Below the pieces are notes generated by a model. It had not been told where the DNA came from. It searched no databases and was given only the letters and a program-made list of their open reading frames with translations. The position numbers and the translations under genes were made by a program. From Pseudomonas sp. ATCC 13867 (lineage in GTDB: Bacteria; Pseudomonadota; Gammaproteobacteria; Pseudomonadales; Pseudomonadaceae): DNA of 64,000 nucleotides. Positions 8,382 to 20,079 of the stretch are shown one piece after another; the first letter of the stretch is position 1, and every line of letters starts with the position of its first letter. The stretch lies in the NCBI RefSeq assembly GCF_000349845.1, contig NC_020829.1:62001-126000 (forward strand). Direction: 5' to 3'.

Positions 8382-9692
8382 TTACTTGGCCGAAATCTTC
8401 ATGAGCTTGGCATAGTAGAAGCCGTCATGCCCCCCCTCCCGGGGGAACAGCTGGCGGCCGTGGGGCTGCTTGCTGCCCCAGGGGCCGGGCAGGTCCAGCT
8501 CGCGGGCGCCGGGGGTGCGACCGAGGAACGCAGCGATCTGCTCGCTGTTCTCCCGAGGCATCACCGAGCAGGTCGCGTAGACCATCACGCCGCCGACTTC
8601 GAGGGTCGCCCACAGTGCGTCGAGCAGCTCGCCCTGCAGCTGAGCCAGCGCCTCGATGTCCTCGGCGGTGCGAGTCAGCTTGATGTCCGGGTGGCGGCGG
8701 ATCACCCCGGTGGCCGAGCACGGCGCGTCCAGCAGGATGCGCTGGAAGGGCTTGCCGTCCCACCACTTGGCGGTGTCGCGGGCGTCGGCGGCGAACAACT
8801 GGGCGTCGAGTTGCAGGCGCGCGAGGTTCTCGCGCACGCGCACCAGGCGGCTCTCTTCCAGGTCCACGGCGACCACGCCGGCCAGCGCAGGCTCGGCTTC
8901 CATCAGGTGGCAGGTCTTGCCGCCGGGCGCGCAGCAGGCGTCCAGCACGCGCTGGTTGGGTGCCAGTTCCAGCAGGTCGGCGGCCAGTTGCGCGGCCTCG
9001 TCCTGCACGCTGACGCGGCCTTCGGCGAAGCCCGGCAGCTCGCGCACATCGCAGGGCTGCAACAGCTGGATGCCGTCGCGGCTGAACTGGCAGGCGGTCG
9101 CTTCGAAACCGACGCGGTTCAGCTCTTCCAGGTAGGCATCGCGGCTGCCGTGGCGGCGGTTCACCCGCAGGGTCATCGGCGGGTGGGCGTTGTTGGCGGC
9201 GCAGATCGCTTCGAACTGCTCCGGCCAGGATTTCTTCAGGGCCTTCTGCAGCCAGCGCGGGTGCGCCAGGCGCGCGGCCGGGTCTTTGTCGACCTCGGCC
9301 AGCAGGGTTTCGCTTTCGCGCTGGGCGCGGCGCAGCACGGCGTTGAGCAGGCCCTTGGCCCAGGGCTTCTTCAGTTTGTCCGCGCAGCCGACGGTTTCGC
9401 CGATGGCCGCGTGCGGCGGAATGCGGGTGTAGAGCAGCTGGTACAGGCCGACCAGCAGCAGCGCCTCGACGTCACGGTCGCCGGCTTTGAACGGCTTCTG
9501 CAGCAGGTGCGCGGCGAGGGTGGACAGCCGTGGCTGCCAGCGGGCGGCGCCGAAGGCCAGCTCCTGCACCAGGCCACGGTCGCGCGGCTCGACGTTCTCC
9601 AGTTGGGTCGGCAGCGAGCTGCCCAGCGAGGCGCGGCCGGCGAGCACGGCGGCCAGCGCGCGGGCCGCCGCGAGGCGGGGATTGGTGCTCAT
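8382..9692 (-). CDS. rsmB: 16S rRNA m5C967 methyltransferase RsmB
   Basis: Fmu/Sun-family enzyme of 436 aa that methylates C967 of 16S rRNA with S-adenosylmethionine. An N-terminal NusB-like domain (about 1-140) is followed by a Rossmann methyltransferase domain with [11 protein letters not shown] (SAM site), [11 protein letters not shown] (first conserved Cys) and [11 protein letters not shown] (second, catalytic Cys). ATG 9692 is chosen because it overlaps the fmt stop as ATGA, typical translational coupling; a longer upstream frame only runs through fmt. Confidence 0.95.
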   Translation of the reverse strand: MSTNPRLAAARALAAVLAGRASLGSSLPTQLENVEPRDRGLVQELAFGAARWQPRLSTLAAHLLQKPFKAGDRDVEALLLVGLYQLLYTRIPPHAAIGETVGCADKLKKPWAKGLLNAVLRRAQRESETLLAEVDKDPAARLAHPRWLQKALKKSWPEQFEAICAANNAHPPMTLRVNRRHGSRDAYLEELNRVGFEATACQFSRDGIQLLQPCDVRELPGFAEGRVSVQDEAAQLAADLLELAPNQRVLDACCAPGGKTCHLMEAEPALAGVVAVDLEESRLVRVRENLARLQLDAQLFAADARDTAKWWDGKPFQRILLDAPCSATGVIRRHPDIKLTRTAEDIEALAQLQGELLDALWATLEVGGVMVYATCSVMPRENSEQIAAFLGRTPGARELDLPGPWGSKQPHGRQLFPREGGHDGFYYAKLMKISAK

Positions 9693-10648
9693 TGACCCTG
9701 CCCTTGCTGGCCAAGCACCTGGCCGGCGGCGAACTGCTCGCGGCGGCTGTTGAACAGGTCGGCGAAGGCCAGCGGCTTGCCGCCGGGCAGTTGCAGGCGG
9801 GTCAGCAGCAGCGCGCCTTCTCCGCAGGCGACCAGCAGGCCGTCGCGGCTGGCGTCGAGGATTTTGCCGGGCTCGCCCTTGCCCTGCGCCGGCTTGGCGC
9901 CGAGCACTTTCAGCGCGGCCTCGCCGAGGGCGGTGTGGCAGACCGGCCACGGCGTGAAGGCGCGGATGCGGCGCTCCAGCTCGTCGGCCGGGCGCGACCA
10001 GTCGATCCGCGCCTCTTCCTTGTTCAGCTTGTGTGCGTAGGTGGCCAGGGCATCGTCCTGCACCTCGCCCTTGAGCGTGCCGGCGGCAAGACCGGCGATG
10101 GCCTCGACCACGGCCTTGGGCCCCAGCTCGGCCAGGCGGTCGTGCAGGCTGCCGCCGGTGTCGTCGGCGGTGATCGGGGTGCTGACCTTGAGCAGCATCG
10201 GCCCGGTGTCCAGGCCCGCTTCCATCTGCATCACGGTGACGCCGCTCTCGGCGTCGCCGGCTTCCACCGCGCGCTGGATCGGCGCCGCGCCGCGCCAGCG
10301 CGGCAGCAGCGAGGCGTGACTGTTGATGCAGCCCAGGCGCGGGATATCCAGCACCACCTGCGGCAGGATCAGGCCATAGGCCACCACCACGATCAGGTCC
10401 GGCTTGAGCGCGGCCAGTTCGGCCTGGGCAGCCGGATCGCGCAGGGTCGGCGGCTGCAGCACGGCCAGGCCGTTCTCCACGGCGAGCTGCTTGACCGGGC
10501 TGGGCATCAGCTTCTGGCCGCGGCCGGCCGGGCGGTCCGGCTGGGTGTAGACGGCCACCAGCTCGTGGGGGCCGTCCAGCAGGGCCTTGAGGTGCTCGGC
10601 GGCAAATTCCGGGGTACCGGCGAAGACGATGCGCAGTGCTTGGCTCAT
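9689..10648 (-). CDS. fmt: Methionyl-tRNA formyltransferase
   Basis: Formylates initiator Met-tRNA with 10-formyl-tetrahydrofolate; 319 aa, normal for the family. N-terminal formyl-transferase domain with [31 protein letters not shown] (catalytic Asn-His region) and the [14 protein letters not shown] segment, then a C-terminal OB-like tRNA-binding domain. Downstream of def, but a strong terminator-like hairpin sits between them. Overlaps rsmB by 4 bp. Confidence 0.97.
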   Translation of the reverse strand: MSQALRIVFAGTPEFAAEHLKALLDGPHELVAVYTQPDRPAGRGQKLMPSPVKQLAVENGLAVLQPPTLRDPAAQAELAALKPDLIVVVAYGLILPQVVLDIPRLGCINSHASLLPRWRGAAPIQRAVEAGDAESGVTVMQMEAGLDTGPMLLKVSTPITADDTGGSLHDRLAELGPKAVVEAIAGLAAGTLKGEVQDDALATYAHKLNKEEARIDWSRPADELERRIRAFTPWPVCHTALGEAALKVLGAKPAQGKGEPGKILDASRDGLLVACGEGALLLTRLQLPGGKPLAFADLFNSRREQFAAGQVLGQQGQGQ

Positions 10649-10666
10649 ATGGGGCTCACAAAAAAC

Positions 10667-10692
10667 AAAAGGCTTGCCGGGGCAAGCCTTTG
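10667..10692 (-). terminator. Terminator-like hairpin between def and fmt
   Basis: Perfect 11-bp stem AAAGGCTTGCC / GGCAAGCCTTT (10668-10678 and 10681-10691) with a 2-nt loop; read on the minus strand it is followed by a T-rich run (10661-10670 are mostly A on the plus strand). It lies 12 bp after the def stop and 20 bp before the fmt start, so it would end or attenuate transcription within what looks like one operon. Confidence 0.8.
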
Positions 10693-10703
10693 GGGATTGG
10701 GGG

Positions 10704-11210
10704 TTACGCCTGTTGCCGGTGCTGCTTTTCCAGCTTCTTGCGGATGCGGTCGCGCTTGAGGTTGGACAGGTAGTCGACGAACAGCTTGCCGTTCAGGTGG
10801 TCGCACTCGTGCTGGATGCACACCGCGAGCAGGTCCTCGGCGATTTCCTCGAACGGCTTGCCGTCGCGGCCCAGCGCCTTGATGCGCACGCGCAGGGGGC
10901 GATCTACATTTTCGTAGAAGCCGGGCACCGACAGACAGCCTTCCTGGTAAGGGCCTTTCTCTTCGGTCAGCTCTTCCAGCTCGGGGTTGATGAATACGCG
11001 CGGCTCGGATTTGTCCTCGGACAGGTCCATCACGATGATCTGCTTGTGCACGTTCACCTGGGTGGCAGCCAGACCGATGCCGGGGGCCTCGTACATGGTC
11101 TCGAACATGTCGTCGATCAGCTGGCGAACGCTGTCATCGACCTCCGAGACCGGCTTGGCGATCGTGCGCAGGCGCGGATCGGGAAATTCGAGAATGTTCA
11201 GAATGGCCAT
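10704..11210 (-). CDS. def: Peptide deformylase
   Basis: Metalloenzyme of 168 aa that removes the N-formyl group from new proteins. All three motifs are intact: GIGLAATQV (about 45-52), EGCLSVPG with the metal Cys (C92), and QHECDHLNG with metal His residues 134 and 138 and the catalytic Glu. Divergent from tsaP with a 138-bp shared promoter region. Partner of fmt in N-terminal formyl cycling. Confidence 0.97.
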   Translation of the reverse strand: MAILNILEFPDPRLRTIAKPVSEVDDSVRQLIDDMFETMYEAPGIGLAATQVNVHKQIIVMDLSEDKSEPRVFINPELEELTEEKGPYQEGCLSVPGFYENVDRPLRVRIKALGRDGKPFEEIAEDLLAVCIQHECDHLNGKLFVDYLSNLKRDRIRKKLEKQHRQQA

Positions 11211-11348
11211 ATGCGTTTGTGATGCACTTGTGGAATAAAGTCAAAATCGACTGCTAATATGCTGAGCAGCATCGAAAAACGGCTGGAAAGCGCGGTAGGG
11301 GCGGCTTCCAGGCGTTTCATGTGTACACATAATAAAGGGATTCACCGC

Positions 11349-12374
11349 ATGAGGAAAACACTACTCGCCCTGCTGCTGCTGGCCGCAGGCGGGGTGGCTC
11401 AGGCTGCCGTGCAGCTCAAGGAAGGCCATCCGGATCGCTACACCGTAGTGAAGGGCGACACCCTCTGGGACATCTCCGGCAAGTTCCTCAGCAAGCCGTG
11501 GAAGTGGCCGGAAATCTGGCACGTGAATCCGCAGATTCAGAACCCGCACCTGATCTATCCGGGTGACGTCCTGAGTCTTACGTACATCGACGGCCAGCCA
11601 CGCCTGGTGCTCAACCGCGGCGAGTCGCGCGGCACCATCAAGCTGTCGCCGCGGGTACGCAGCACCCCGATCGCCGAAGCGATTCCGACCATTCCGCTGG
11701 ACAAGATCAACGCCTTCCTGCTCTCCAACCGCATCGTCGACAGCGCCGACGACTTCACCAAGGCCCCCTACGTGGTGGCGGGTGACCAGGAGAGTGTGAT
11801 CAGCGGCGCCGGCGACCGCGCCTATGCCCGCGGCGAGTCGCTGACCGAAGAGAACAGCTACGGCATCTTCCGCCAGGCCAAGGTCTACACCGATCCGGAC
11901 ACCAACGAAGTGCTCGGCATCGACGCGATGGACGTCGGTGGCGCCAACGTCACTGCGAAGGAAGACGACATCGCCACCCTCGCCCTGACCCGCACCACCC
12001 AGGAAGTCCGTCCGGGCGACCGCCTGTTCCCCACAGAGGAACGCGCCATCACCTCGACCTTCATGCCCAGCGAGCCGAGCACGCCGGTCAAGGGCACCAT
12101 CATCGACGTGCCGCGCGGCGTGACGCAGATCGGCAAGTTCGACGTGGTGACCATCGACAAGGGCTCCCGCGACGGCCTGGCCGAAGGCAACGTGCTGGCG
12201 ATCTACAAGCTGGGCGAAACCGTGCGTGACCGCGTGACCGATGAAATGGTGAAGATCCCAGACGAGCGCTCGGGCCTGGTGATGGTCTTCCGCACCTACA
12301 ACCGCCTGAGCTACGGCCTGGTGCTGACCGCCAGCCGTTCGCTGGAAGTGAACGACCGGGTGCAGAACCCCTGA
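11349..12374 (+). CDS. tsaP: LysM peptidoglycan-binding protein TsaP
   Basis: Secreted protein of 341 aa with a signal peptide (KTLLALLLLAAGGVAQA) and one LysM domain right after it (YTVVKGDTLWDISGKFLSKP to about residue 80, ending PGDVLSL). The remainder is a beta-rich FlgA/SAF-like region (GVTQIGKFDVVTIDKGSRDG). The family ties the type IV pilus secretin to peptidoglycan; pilus function here is by homology. ATG 11349 is chosen because it gives a proper signal peptide; the frame upstream to 11259 has no secretion signal at its start. Confidence 0.88.
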   Translation: MRKTLLALLLLAAGGVAQAAVQLKEGHPDRYTVVKGDTLWDISGKFLSKPWKWPEIWHVNPQIQNPHLIYPGDVLSLTYIDGQPRLVLNRGESRGTIKLSPRVRSTPIAEAIPTIPLDKINAFLLSNRIVDSADDFTKAPYVVAGDQESVISGAGDRAYARGESLTEENSYGIFRQAKVYTDPDTNEVLGIDAMDVGGANVTAKEDDIATLALTRTTQEVRPGDRLFPTEERAITSTFMPSEPSTPVKGTIIDVPRGVTQIGKFDVVTIDKGSRDGLAEGNVLAIYKLGETVRDRVTDEMVKIPDERSGLVMVFRTYNRLSYGLVLTASRSLEVNDRVQNP

Positions 12375-12393
12375 GTTCGCCCCGGCGCCTGAA

Positions 12394-12418
12394 AACCCCG
12401 CTTCGGCGGGGTTTTTTA
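12394..12418 (+). terminator. Rho-independent terminator of tsaP
   Basis: Stem CCCCGC/GCGGGG with a TTCG loop, followed by six T residues (12412-12417). It begins about 20 bp after the tsaP stop. Confidence 0.9.
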
Positions 12419-12510
12419 TGGGCGTGTTTCGGAACGGTCCGACTGCGGCGGCGCGCCGCGAACGGCACAGTCAGGCGAACCCTTCCCGTTCGCCGCAAAG
12501 GACTGCCGCC

Positions 12511-13605
12511 ATGCCCGTCGATGTCTCTCCCGCCGAGTCCGAGGCGCGCCTGCGCCTGCACGCGCTGCCCGAACTGGGCCCCCGACGCTTCCGGCGCTTG
12601 ATGTCGGCGTTCGGTTCCGCCTCCGCCGCCCTGAGCGCGCCCGCCGCTGCCTGGCGCTCGCTGGGCCTGTCGCAGGCGTCGGCCGAGCAGCGCAGGGAAG
12701 CCGGCATCCGCGAGCAGGCCGCCGCCGCGCTGCGCTGGCTGGAGGACTCCAGCCATCACCTGCTGGCCTGGGACGACCCCGCCTACCCCGCCCTGCTGGC
12801 CGAGCTGGCGGATGCGCCGCCGCTGTTGTTCGTGGCCGGCGCGGTGGCGTTGCTGGAGCGTCCGCAACTGGCCGTGGTGGGCAGCCGCCGTGCCAGCAAG
12901 CCGGGGCTCGACACGGCGCGGGCCTTCGCCCGCAGCCTGGCGGGCGGTGGCTTCGTGATTACCAGCGGCCTGGCGCTGGGCATCGACGGCGCCGCCCACG
13001 AAGGCGCACTGGAGGCGGCGGGCGGCACCGTGGCGGTACTCGGCACCGGCATCGAGCATCTTTACCCGCGCCGGCACGTCGGGCTGGCGCGGCGCATCGT
13101 CGAACAGGGCGGCGCGCTGGTGTCGGAACTGCCCTTGCAGTGCCCGCCCCAGGCGGCGAACTTCCCTCGCCGCAATCGCATCATCAGCGGTCTGTCGCTG
13201 GGCGTGCTGGTGGTGGAGGCCAGCCCCTCCAGCGGTTCGCTGATCACCGCGCGGCTGGCCGTCGAGCAGGGCCGCGAGGTCTATGCGATTCCCGGTTCGA
13301 TCCATCATCCCGGCGCGCGCGGCTGCCATGAACTGATCCGCCAGGGCGCGACGCTGGTGGAATGTGTCGAGCACATCCTCGAAGGCCTGCGCGGCTGGAC
13401 CCAGGGCGGGGCGCCGCTGCGGACCGTGGCGGAAGGGCCGCCGCATCCGCTGGTCGACCTGCTGCGGGCCGCGCCGCAGAGCAGCGAGCAACTGGCGCTG
13501 GGCAGCGGCCTGGAGCTGCCCGAGGTGCTGGCGGCGTTGACCGAACTGGAGCTGGATGGACGGGTGGCCTGCGAGGCCGGCGTCTGGGTGCATCGTGCCC
13601 CCTGA
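12511..13605 (+). CDS. dprA: DNA processing protein DprA (Smf)
   Basis: Protein of 364 aa that protects incoming single-stranded DNA and loads RecA in natural transformation. An N-terminal SAM-like helical region precedes the Rossmann-like DprA core, with VVGSRRASKPGLDTAR, ITSGLALGIDGAAHEGAL, VLGTGIEHLYPRRH, FPRRNRIISGLS and EASPSSGSLITARLA. A C-terminal winged helix (about 310-364) completes it. ATG 12511 has an AAAGGA site 10 bp upstream; an earlier in-frame ATG at 12418 lies within the tsaP terminator and is rejected. Confidence 0.94.
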   Translation: MPVDVSPAESEARLRLHALPELGPRRFRRLMSAFGSASAALSAPAAAWRSLGLSQASAEQRREAGIREQAAAALRWLEDSSHHLLAWDDPAYPALLAELADAPPLLFVAGAVALLERPQLAVVGSRRASKPGLDTARAFARSLAGGGFVITSGLALGIDGAAHEGALEAAGGTVAVLGTGIEHLYPRRHVGLARRIVEQGGALVSELPLQCPPQAANFPRRNRIISGLSLGVLVVEASPSSGSLITARLAVEQGREVYAIPGSIHHPGARGCHELIRQGATLVECVEHILEGLRGWTQGGAPLRTVAEGPPHPLVDLLRAAPQSSEQLALGSGLELPEVLAALTELELDGRVACEAGVWVHRAP

Positions 13606-13647
13606 GCACGTAAACTGCCGCGCATTCGCAGATCCGAGGAATTCCCG

Positions 13648-14205
13648 ATGTACAGCAACTGGCGTACCCAGCGCGTGGCCCAGGTCGTCCGCGATGGCGG
13701 TGTGATCGCTTATCCGACCGAAGCCGTCTGGGGCCTGGGCTGCGACCCGTGGAACGCCGATGCGGTGTACCGCCTGCTGGCGATCAAGGCCCGTCCGGTG
13801 GAGAAGGGCCTGATCCTGGTGGCTGCCGACATCCAGCAGTTCGACTTCCTGCTGGAAGACCTTCCGGAAACCTGGCAGGAGAAGCTCTCCGCCAGTTGGC
13901 CCGGCCCGAACACCTGGCTGGTGCCGCACCAGGACCGTCTCCCCGAGTGGGTGACAGGCCAGTTCGAGACCGTTGCCCTGCGCGTCACCGACCATCCGCT
14001 GGTGCGCGAGCTGTGCCAGTACACCGGCCCGCTGATCTCCACGTCCGCCAACCCGGCCGGCCGCCCGGCCGCCCGCAGCCGCCTGCGCGTGGAGCAGTAC
14101 TTCCACGATGAACTGGACGGTGTGCTCGGCGGCGCCCTGGGGGGGCGGCGCAATCCGAGCCTGATTCGCGATCTGCGTACCGGCGAGACCGTGCGTCCTT
14201 CGTAA
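13648..14205 (+). CDS. tsaC: Threonylcarbamoyl-AMP synthase TsaC
   Basis: YrdC-fold enzyme of 185 aa that makes threonylcarbamoyl-adenylate from Thr, bicarbonate and ATP for the t6A modification of ANN-decoding tRNAs. The short bacterial TsaC form is seen: [14 protein letters not shown] near residue 21, the [11 protein letters not shown] nucleotide motif, and [15 protein letters not shown] near the end. A GAGGAAT ribosome site precedes ATG 13648, 42 bp after dprA. Confidence 0.95.
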   Translation: MYSNWRTQRVAQVVRDGGVIAYPTEAVWGLGCDPWNADAVYRLLAIKARPVEKGLILVAADIQQFDFLLEDLPETWQEKLSASWPGPNTWLVPHQDRLPEWVTGQFETVALRVTDHPLVRELCQYTGPLISTSANPAGRPAARSRLRVEQYFHDELDGVLGGALGGRRNPSLIRDLRTGETVRPS

Positions 14206-14228
14206 GTCCCATAACGCGGTGCAATGCG

Positions 14229-14299
14229 GTTCGCGAGCAAGCTCGCTCCTACGAAGAGCGGTACCGGTGCACCCTGTAGGAGCGAGCTTGCTCGCGAAC
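14229..14299. repeat. REP pair (REPIN 3), short geometry
   Basis: REP units in the reverse order: GTTCGCGAGC-type unit first (14229-14252), then GTAGGAGCG-type unit (14276-14299), 23 bp apart. Located between the convergent tsaC and qorA genes. Confidence 0.95.
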
Positions 14300-14309
14300 G
14301 CTTTCCGGA

Positions 14310-16384
<2,075 letters not shown>

Positions 16385-16401
16385 CGTTCGTTCCCGAGGC
16401 G

Positions 16402-16471
16402 GTTCGCGAGCAAGCTCGCTCCTACAGGCGGCGCCGATGCAGCTTTTGTAGGAGCGAGCTTGCTCGCGAAC
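16402..16471. repeat. REP pair (REPIN 4), short geometry
   Basis: GTTCGCGAGC-type unit at 16402-16425 and GTAGGAGCG-type unit at 16448-16471, 22 bp apart, in the hemF-aroE gap. Confidence 0.95.
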
Positions 16472-16541
16472 ATGGCTTGGCACCCAAACCGAAAAGTCGC
16501 AATCTCTGCGCCTTCTTGTTCTTCACGCTTCAGGATTCTGA

Positions 16542-17363
16542 ATGGACCGCTACTGCGTCTTCGGCAACCCCATTGGCCACAGCAAGTCGCCGCAGATCCA
16601 CCGTCTGTTCGCCGAGCAGACCGGCCAGGCGCTGAGCTATGACGCGCGGTTGGCGCCGCTGGAGGACTTCGCCGGGAATGCCCGCGAGTTCTTCTCAGAG
16701 GGGCTGGGTGGCAACGTCACCGTGCCGTTCAAGGAAGACGCCTACCGCCTGGCCACCGAACTGAGCGAGCGCGCCCGCCGGGCCGGTGCGGTGAATACCC
16801 TGAAGAAGCTCGAAGGCGGCGGCCTGCTGGGCGACAACACCGACGGCGCCGGGCTGACCCGCGACCTCACGGTGAACCACGGTGTCGTCCTGCGTGGTGC
16901 GCGCATCCTGGTGCTGGGCGCCGGTGGCGCGGTGCGCGGCATCCTCGAACCCTTCCTCGGCCAGCAGCCGGCCTGCATCGTCATCGCCAACCGCACGGCG
17001 GCCAAGGCCGAACAGCTGGCGGAAGCCTTCAAGGACCTGGGCCCGGTGAGCGGTGGCGGTTTCGACCTGCGCGCCGAGCCCTTCGACCTGATCGTCAACG
17101 GCACCTCGGCCTCCCTGGCTGGCGAGCTGCCGCCCATCGATCCTTCGCTGATCAAGCCGGGGCATACCGTCTGCTACGACATGATGTACGGCAAGGACGT
17201 GACGGCCTTCAACCGCTGGGCCGCCGAACAGGGTGCGGCGCGCTGCATCGACGGGTTGGGCATGCTGGTCGAGCAGGCGGCGGAAGCCTTCCTGCTGTGG
17301 CGCGGCGTACGCCCGGATTCGGCGCCGGTGCTGGAGGAGTTGCGGCGGCAGCTCAAGGGCTGA
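16542..17363 (+). CDS. aroE: Shikimate dehydrogenase AroE
   Basis: NADPH-dependent enzyme of the shikimate pathway, 273 aa. The substrate domain shows [13 protein letters not shown] and [11 protein letters not shown] with the catalytic Lys; the cofactor domain shows GDNTDGAGL and [12 protein letters not shown], with the NRT motif (NADPH phosphate) in [13 protein letters not shown]. Length and order are typical. Separated from hemF by a REP pair. Confidence 0.97.
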   Translation: MDRYCVFGNPIGHSKSPQIHRLFAEQTGQALSYDARLAPLEDFAGNAREFFSEGLGGNVTVPFKEDAYRLATELSERARRAGAVNTLKKLEGGGLLGDNTDGAGLTRDLTVNHGVVLRGARILVLGAGGAVRGILEPFLGQQPACIVIANRTAAKAEQLAEAFKDLGPVSGGGFDLRAEPFDLIVNGTSASLAGELPPIDPSLIKPGHTVCYDMMYGKDVTAFNRWAAEQGAARCIDGLGMLVEQAAEAFLLWRGVRPDSAPVLEELRRQLKG

Positions 17364-17379
17364 TTTCGCGCAGGCTCTT

Positions 17380-17460
17380 GTAGGAGCGAGCTTGCTTGCG
17401 AACAGATACTCCGGGTGACGTCGCGGTTGGGCGTTGGTTCGCGAGCAAGCTCGCTCCTAC
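17380..17460. repeat. REP pair (REPIN 5)
   Basis: GTAGGAGCG-type unit at 17380-17403 (one C-to-T change in the second arm) and its inverse at 17437-17460, between aroE and the convergent sulP gene. Confidence 0.95.
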
Positions 17461-17521
17461 GAAGATCCGTCAGGCTTTGCGCAGGAGGGTGAGCAACGCA
17501 GCAATACCCCTCAATCGTGCC

Positions 17522-19081
17522 TCACTCCTCGACCAGCAACGTCCCACCCTTCCCCATCTGCTTTTCCAGCTCCGCGCGCACCCGTGGCCGGGCGTTGCGC
17601 AGCACCAGGCTGCGGCCTTCGCTGGCCAGGCGGCGGGCTTCCTGCTGGAGCATCTGCGCACCGGCGAAGTCGATGAAGTTCACGTGGTGGGCGTCCAGCA
17701 CCAGGCGTTCGCCACGGCTGTGCTGCATCAGTTTCTGCAGGTAGTCGCAGGCGCCGAAGAAGATCGAGCCTTCGATGCGCAACACTGCCTCGTCCTCCTT
17801 CTCCCACTGCTGCACGCGCGGCTGCGAGGTGCGCTTGAGGTAGAAGAACAGCGAGGCCAGCACGCCGGCGTAGATGGCGTTCTGCAGCGGCAGCAGCAGG
17901 GTGGCGGCGAGGGTCAGCAGCATCACCAGGGATTCCGCGCGGCTGCCTTTCCACAGTGCGCGCAGGGCCGGGCGATCCACCAGGTTCCAGCAGATCAGCA
18001 GGATGCCGGCGGCCATCGCCGGCAGCGGGATATGGGTGATCAGGCCGGCGCCGGCCACTGCCAGCAGCGCGACCCACAGCGCCGAGAAGACTCCGGCCAG
18101 CGGCGTGCGCGCCCCGGCATCCTGATTCAGTCCGGAGCGGGTGAAGGAGCCGGCGGACAGGGTGCCGGACAGCCACGGCCCGATCAGGTTGGACAGCCCC
18201 TGGGCGCGCACTTCCTGGTTGGCGTCCAGCGCCTGGTGCGAGCGCGCCGCCAGGGCGCGGGCAATCGACAGGCTGGTGACCAGCCCGAGCATGCCGCAGG
18301 CCACGGCGGCGGGGAGCAACTGGGCGATGGCGGAGAGGTCGAACGACAATGCGCTGAACGGTGGCAGCGCGCTGCGGAAGGCAGCCACCCTGGCCACCTC
18401 GGCAAAGGTCGTCGGCATCGCCCAGACCAGCGCGCCGGCGCCGAACAGGCCGACCAGCAATGCCGGCCCGCGCCGCCACAGGCGTTTGACGATCAGGCTC
18501 AGCACCAGGCTGAACAGTCCCACCAGCAGCGATGGCCAGTGGAATTGCGGCAGCTTCCACCAAAGCGCGGCGGCGCTGGTCAGCGCCGTCCCCTGCCCCG
18601 CTGCACTGATGCCGAGCAGGTAGGGCAACTGGCCGATCACGATCACCAGCGCGGCGCCACAGGTGAAGCCGAGCAGCACCGAGTGCGAGACGAAGTTCAC
18701 CAGCACGCCGAAGCGCAGCATGCCCAGCAGCCACTGGAACAGCCCGGCGAGGAAGGTCAGCAGCAGCGCGTAGTGGATGAACGGCGCGCTGCCCGGCGGC
18801 GCCAGCGGGGCGATGGCGGTGAACAGCACCACCGAGATCGCCGCCGTCGGCCCGCCGACCATGTGCTTCGACGAACCCCATAGACAGGCGATCAGCACCG
18901 GCAGCATCGCCGCGTAGAGCCCGTATTCCGCCGGCAACCCGGCGATCAGTGCGTAGGCCATGGACTGCGGCAGCGCGAGCACGGCGCCGGAGAGGCCGAC
19001 GCCCAGGTCGCGGCGAAGATCGCGGCCGGTGACCTGGGGTAGCCAGGCGAGGAACGGCAGCAGGCGGATCAGGCGCTCCAT
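17522..19081 (-). CDS. SulP-family anion permease with STAS domain
   Basis: Inner-membrane transporter of 519 aa. The N-terminal part has about ten or more hydrophobic segments with the SulP signature (VGLSGAVLALPQSMAYALIAGLPAEYGLYAAMLPV). The C-terminal STAS domain spans about 425-519 (LRIEGSIFFGACDYLQKLM, FIDFAGAQML). It starts 8 bp after the choX stop and is co-transcribed with choX and betC, so it probably handles sulfate: either uptake of sulfate or choline-sulfate, or export of sulfate released by BetC. The exact substrate cannot be read from sequence. Confidence 0.88.
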   Translation of the reverse strand: MERLIRLLPFLAWLPQVTGRDLRRDLGVGLSGAVLALPQSMAYALIAGLPAEYGLYAAMLPVLIACLWGSSKHMVGGPTAAISVVLFTAIAPLAPPGSAPFIHYALLLTFLAGLFQWLLGMLRFGVLVNFVSHSVLLGFTCGAALVIVIGQLPYLLGISAAGQGTALTSAAALWWKLPQFHWPSLLVGLFSLVLSLIVKRLWRRGPALLVGLFGAGALVWAMPTTFAEVARVAAFRSALPPFSALSFDLSAIAQLLPAAVACGMLGLVTSLSIARALAARSHQALDANQEVRAQGLSNLIGPWLSGTLSAGSFTRSGLNQDAGARTPLAGVFSALWVALLAVAGAGLITHIPLPAMAAGILLICWNLVDRPALRALWKGSRAESLVMLLTLAATLLLPLQNAIYAGVLASLFFYLKRTSQPRVQQWEKEDEAVLRIEGSIFFGACDYLQKLMQHSRGERLVLDAHHVNFIDFAGAQMLQQEARRLASEGRSLVLRNARPRVRAELEKQMGKGGTLLVEE

Positions 19082-19088
19082 CGACGGC

Positions 19089-20045
19089 CTACAGCCTGGC
19101 CTTCACGGCGGCCAGCGCGTCGCCGCCGTCGCGGGTCTTCACGCCTTGCAGCCAGGTGTCGAGGCTCTGCGGGTTGGCCTTGATCCAGGCCTTCACCGCG
19201 TCGGGGTTCTTCACGTTGTTCTCCAGCACCTCGGCCATGATGGCGTTCTCCATCTGCAGGTCGAAGGACAGGTTGGCCAGCAGCTTGCCGCTGTTCGGGC
19301 ACTGCTCGGTGTAGCCATTGCGGGTCACGGTGAACACGCTGCCGGTGCTGCCGAAGTACTTCTCGCCGCCGGTGAGGTACTTCATGTCGACCTTCACGTT
19401 CATCGGGTGCGGCGTCCAGCCGAGGAACACCACCCAGCGCTCGCGCTTCACCGCGCGGCCGACCTCCGCAAGCATCGCCTGTTCGCTGGACTCCACCAGC
19501 TTCCAGTCGCCCAGGCCGAACTCGTCGCCGTCGATCATCTTCTGGATCGACTGGTTGGCCGGCGCGCCGGAGCCGATGCCGTAGACCTTCCTGTTGAACT
19601 GCTCGGCGTGCTGGTCGAGGTCGGCGAAGGTCTTCACCCCGGCGTTCCACACGTAGGTCGGCACGGCCAGGGTGAACTCGGTGCCCTGGAGGTTCTTCGC
19701 CAGCTGGGTGACCTGTTTGCTGGCGATGAACTGGTCGTAAAAGCCCTGCTGCGCCGGCATCCAGTTGCCGAGGAAGGCGTCCACCTGGCCATCGCGCAGG
19801 CCGCCGTAGGTGATGGGCACCGAGAGGGTGTCGATCTTCACGGTGTAGCCCAGGCCTTCGAGCAGGAAGGCGGCCACGCCGTTGGTCACGGCGATGTCGG
19901 TCCAGCCCGGATCGGCCAGCTTCACCGTACTGCAGGCTTCATCCTCGGCCCATGCCTGCGGGCCGCCCAGCGCGAGCGCGCCGGCCAGCCATAACGCGGC
20001 TGCTTCTCGTGTGGTGAAGCGTCGTACGGTGATTAGCTTCTTCAT
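19089..20045 (-). CDS. choX: Choline/betaine periplasmic binding protein ChoX-like
   Basis: OpuAC-type solute-binding protein of 318 aa with an N-terminal signal peptide ending near AWAEDEA. The mature domain has VKLADPGWTDIAVTNGVAAFLLEGLGY and GQVDAFLGNWMPAQ, typical of choline/glycine-betaine binding proteins with aromatic-cage residues. No permease or ATPase partner lies next to it, so it is presumably served by an ABC transporter encoded elsewhere. It lies 34 bp after betC in the betC-choX-sulP operon. Confidence 0.88.
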   Translation of the reverse strand: MKKLITVRRFTTREAAALWLAGALALGGPQAWAEDEACSTVKLADPGWTDIAVTNGVAAFLLEGLGYTVKIDTLSVPITYGGLRDGQVDAFLGNWMPAQQGFYDQFIASKQVTQLAKNLQGTEFTLAVPTYVWNAGVKTFADLDQHAEQFNRKVYGIGSGAPANQSIQKMIDGDEFGLGDWKLVESSEQAMLAEVGRAVKRERWVVFLGWTPHPMNVKVDMKYLTGGEKYFGSTGSVFTVTRNGYTEQCPNSGKLLANLSFDLQMENAIMAEVLENNVKNPDAVKAWIKANPQSLDTWLQGVKTRDGGDALAAVKARL

Positions 20046-20079
20046 GCTCCCATCCCCTTCGGCGTGTTTGTGGTTGTCG

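Noticed and set aside
6630..9695. Very long open frame (about 1000 codons) antisense to trkA and rsmB
   Set aside because: It covers the opposite strand of well-supported genes, has no recognisable domain and is Ala/Gly/His/Gln-rich, as expected of antisense frames in GC-rich DNA.
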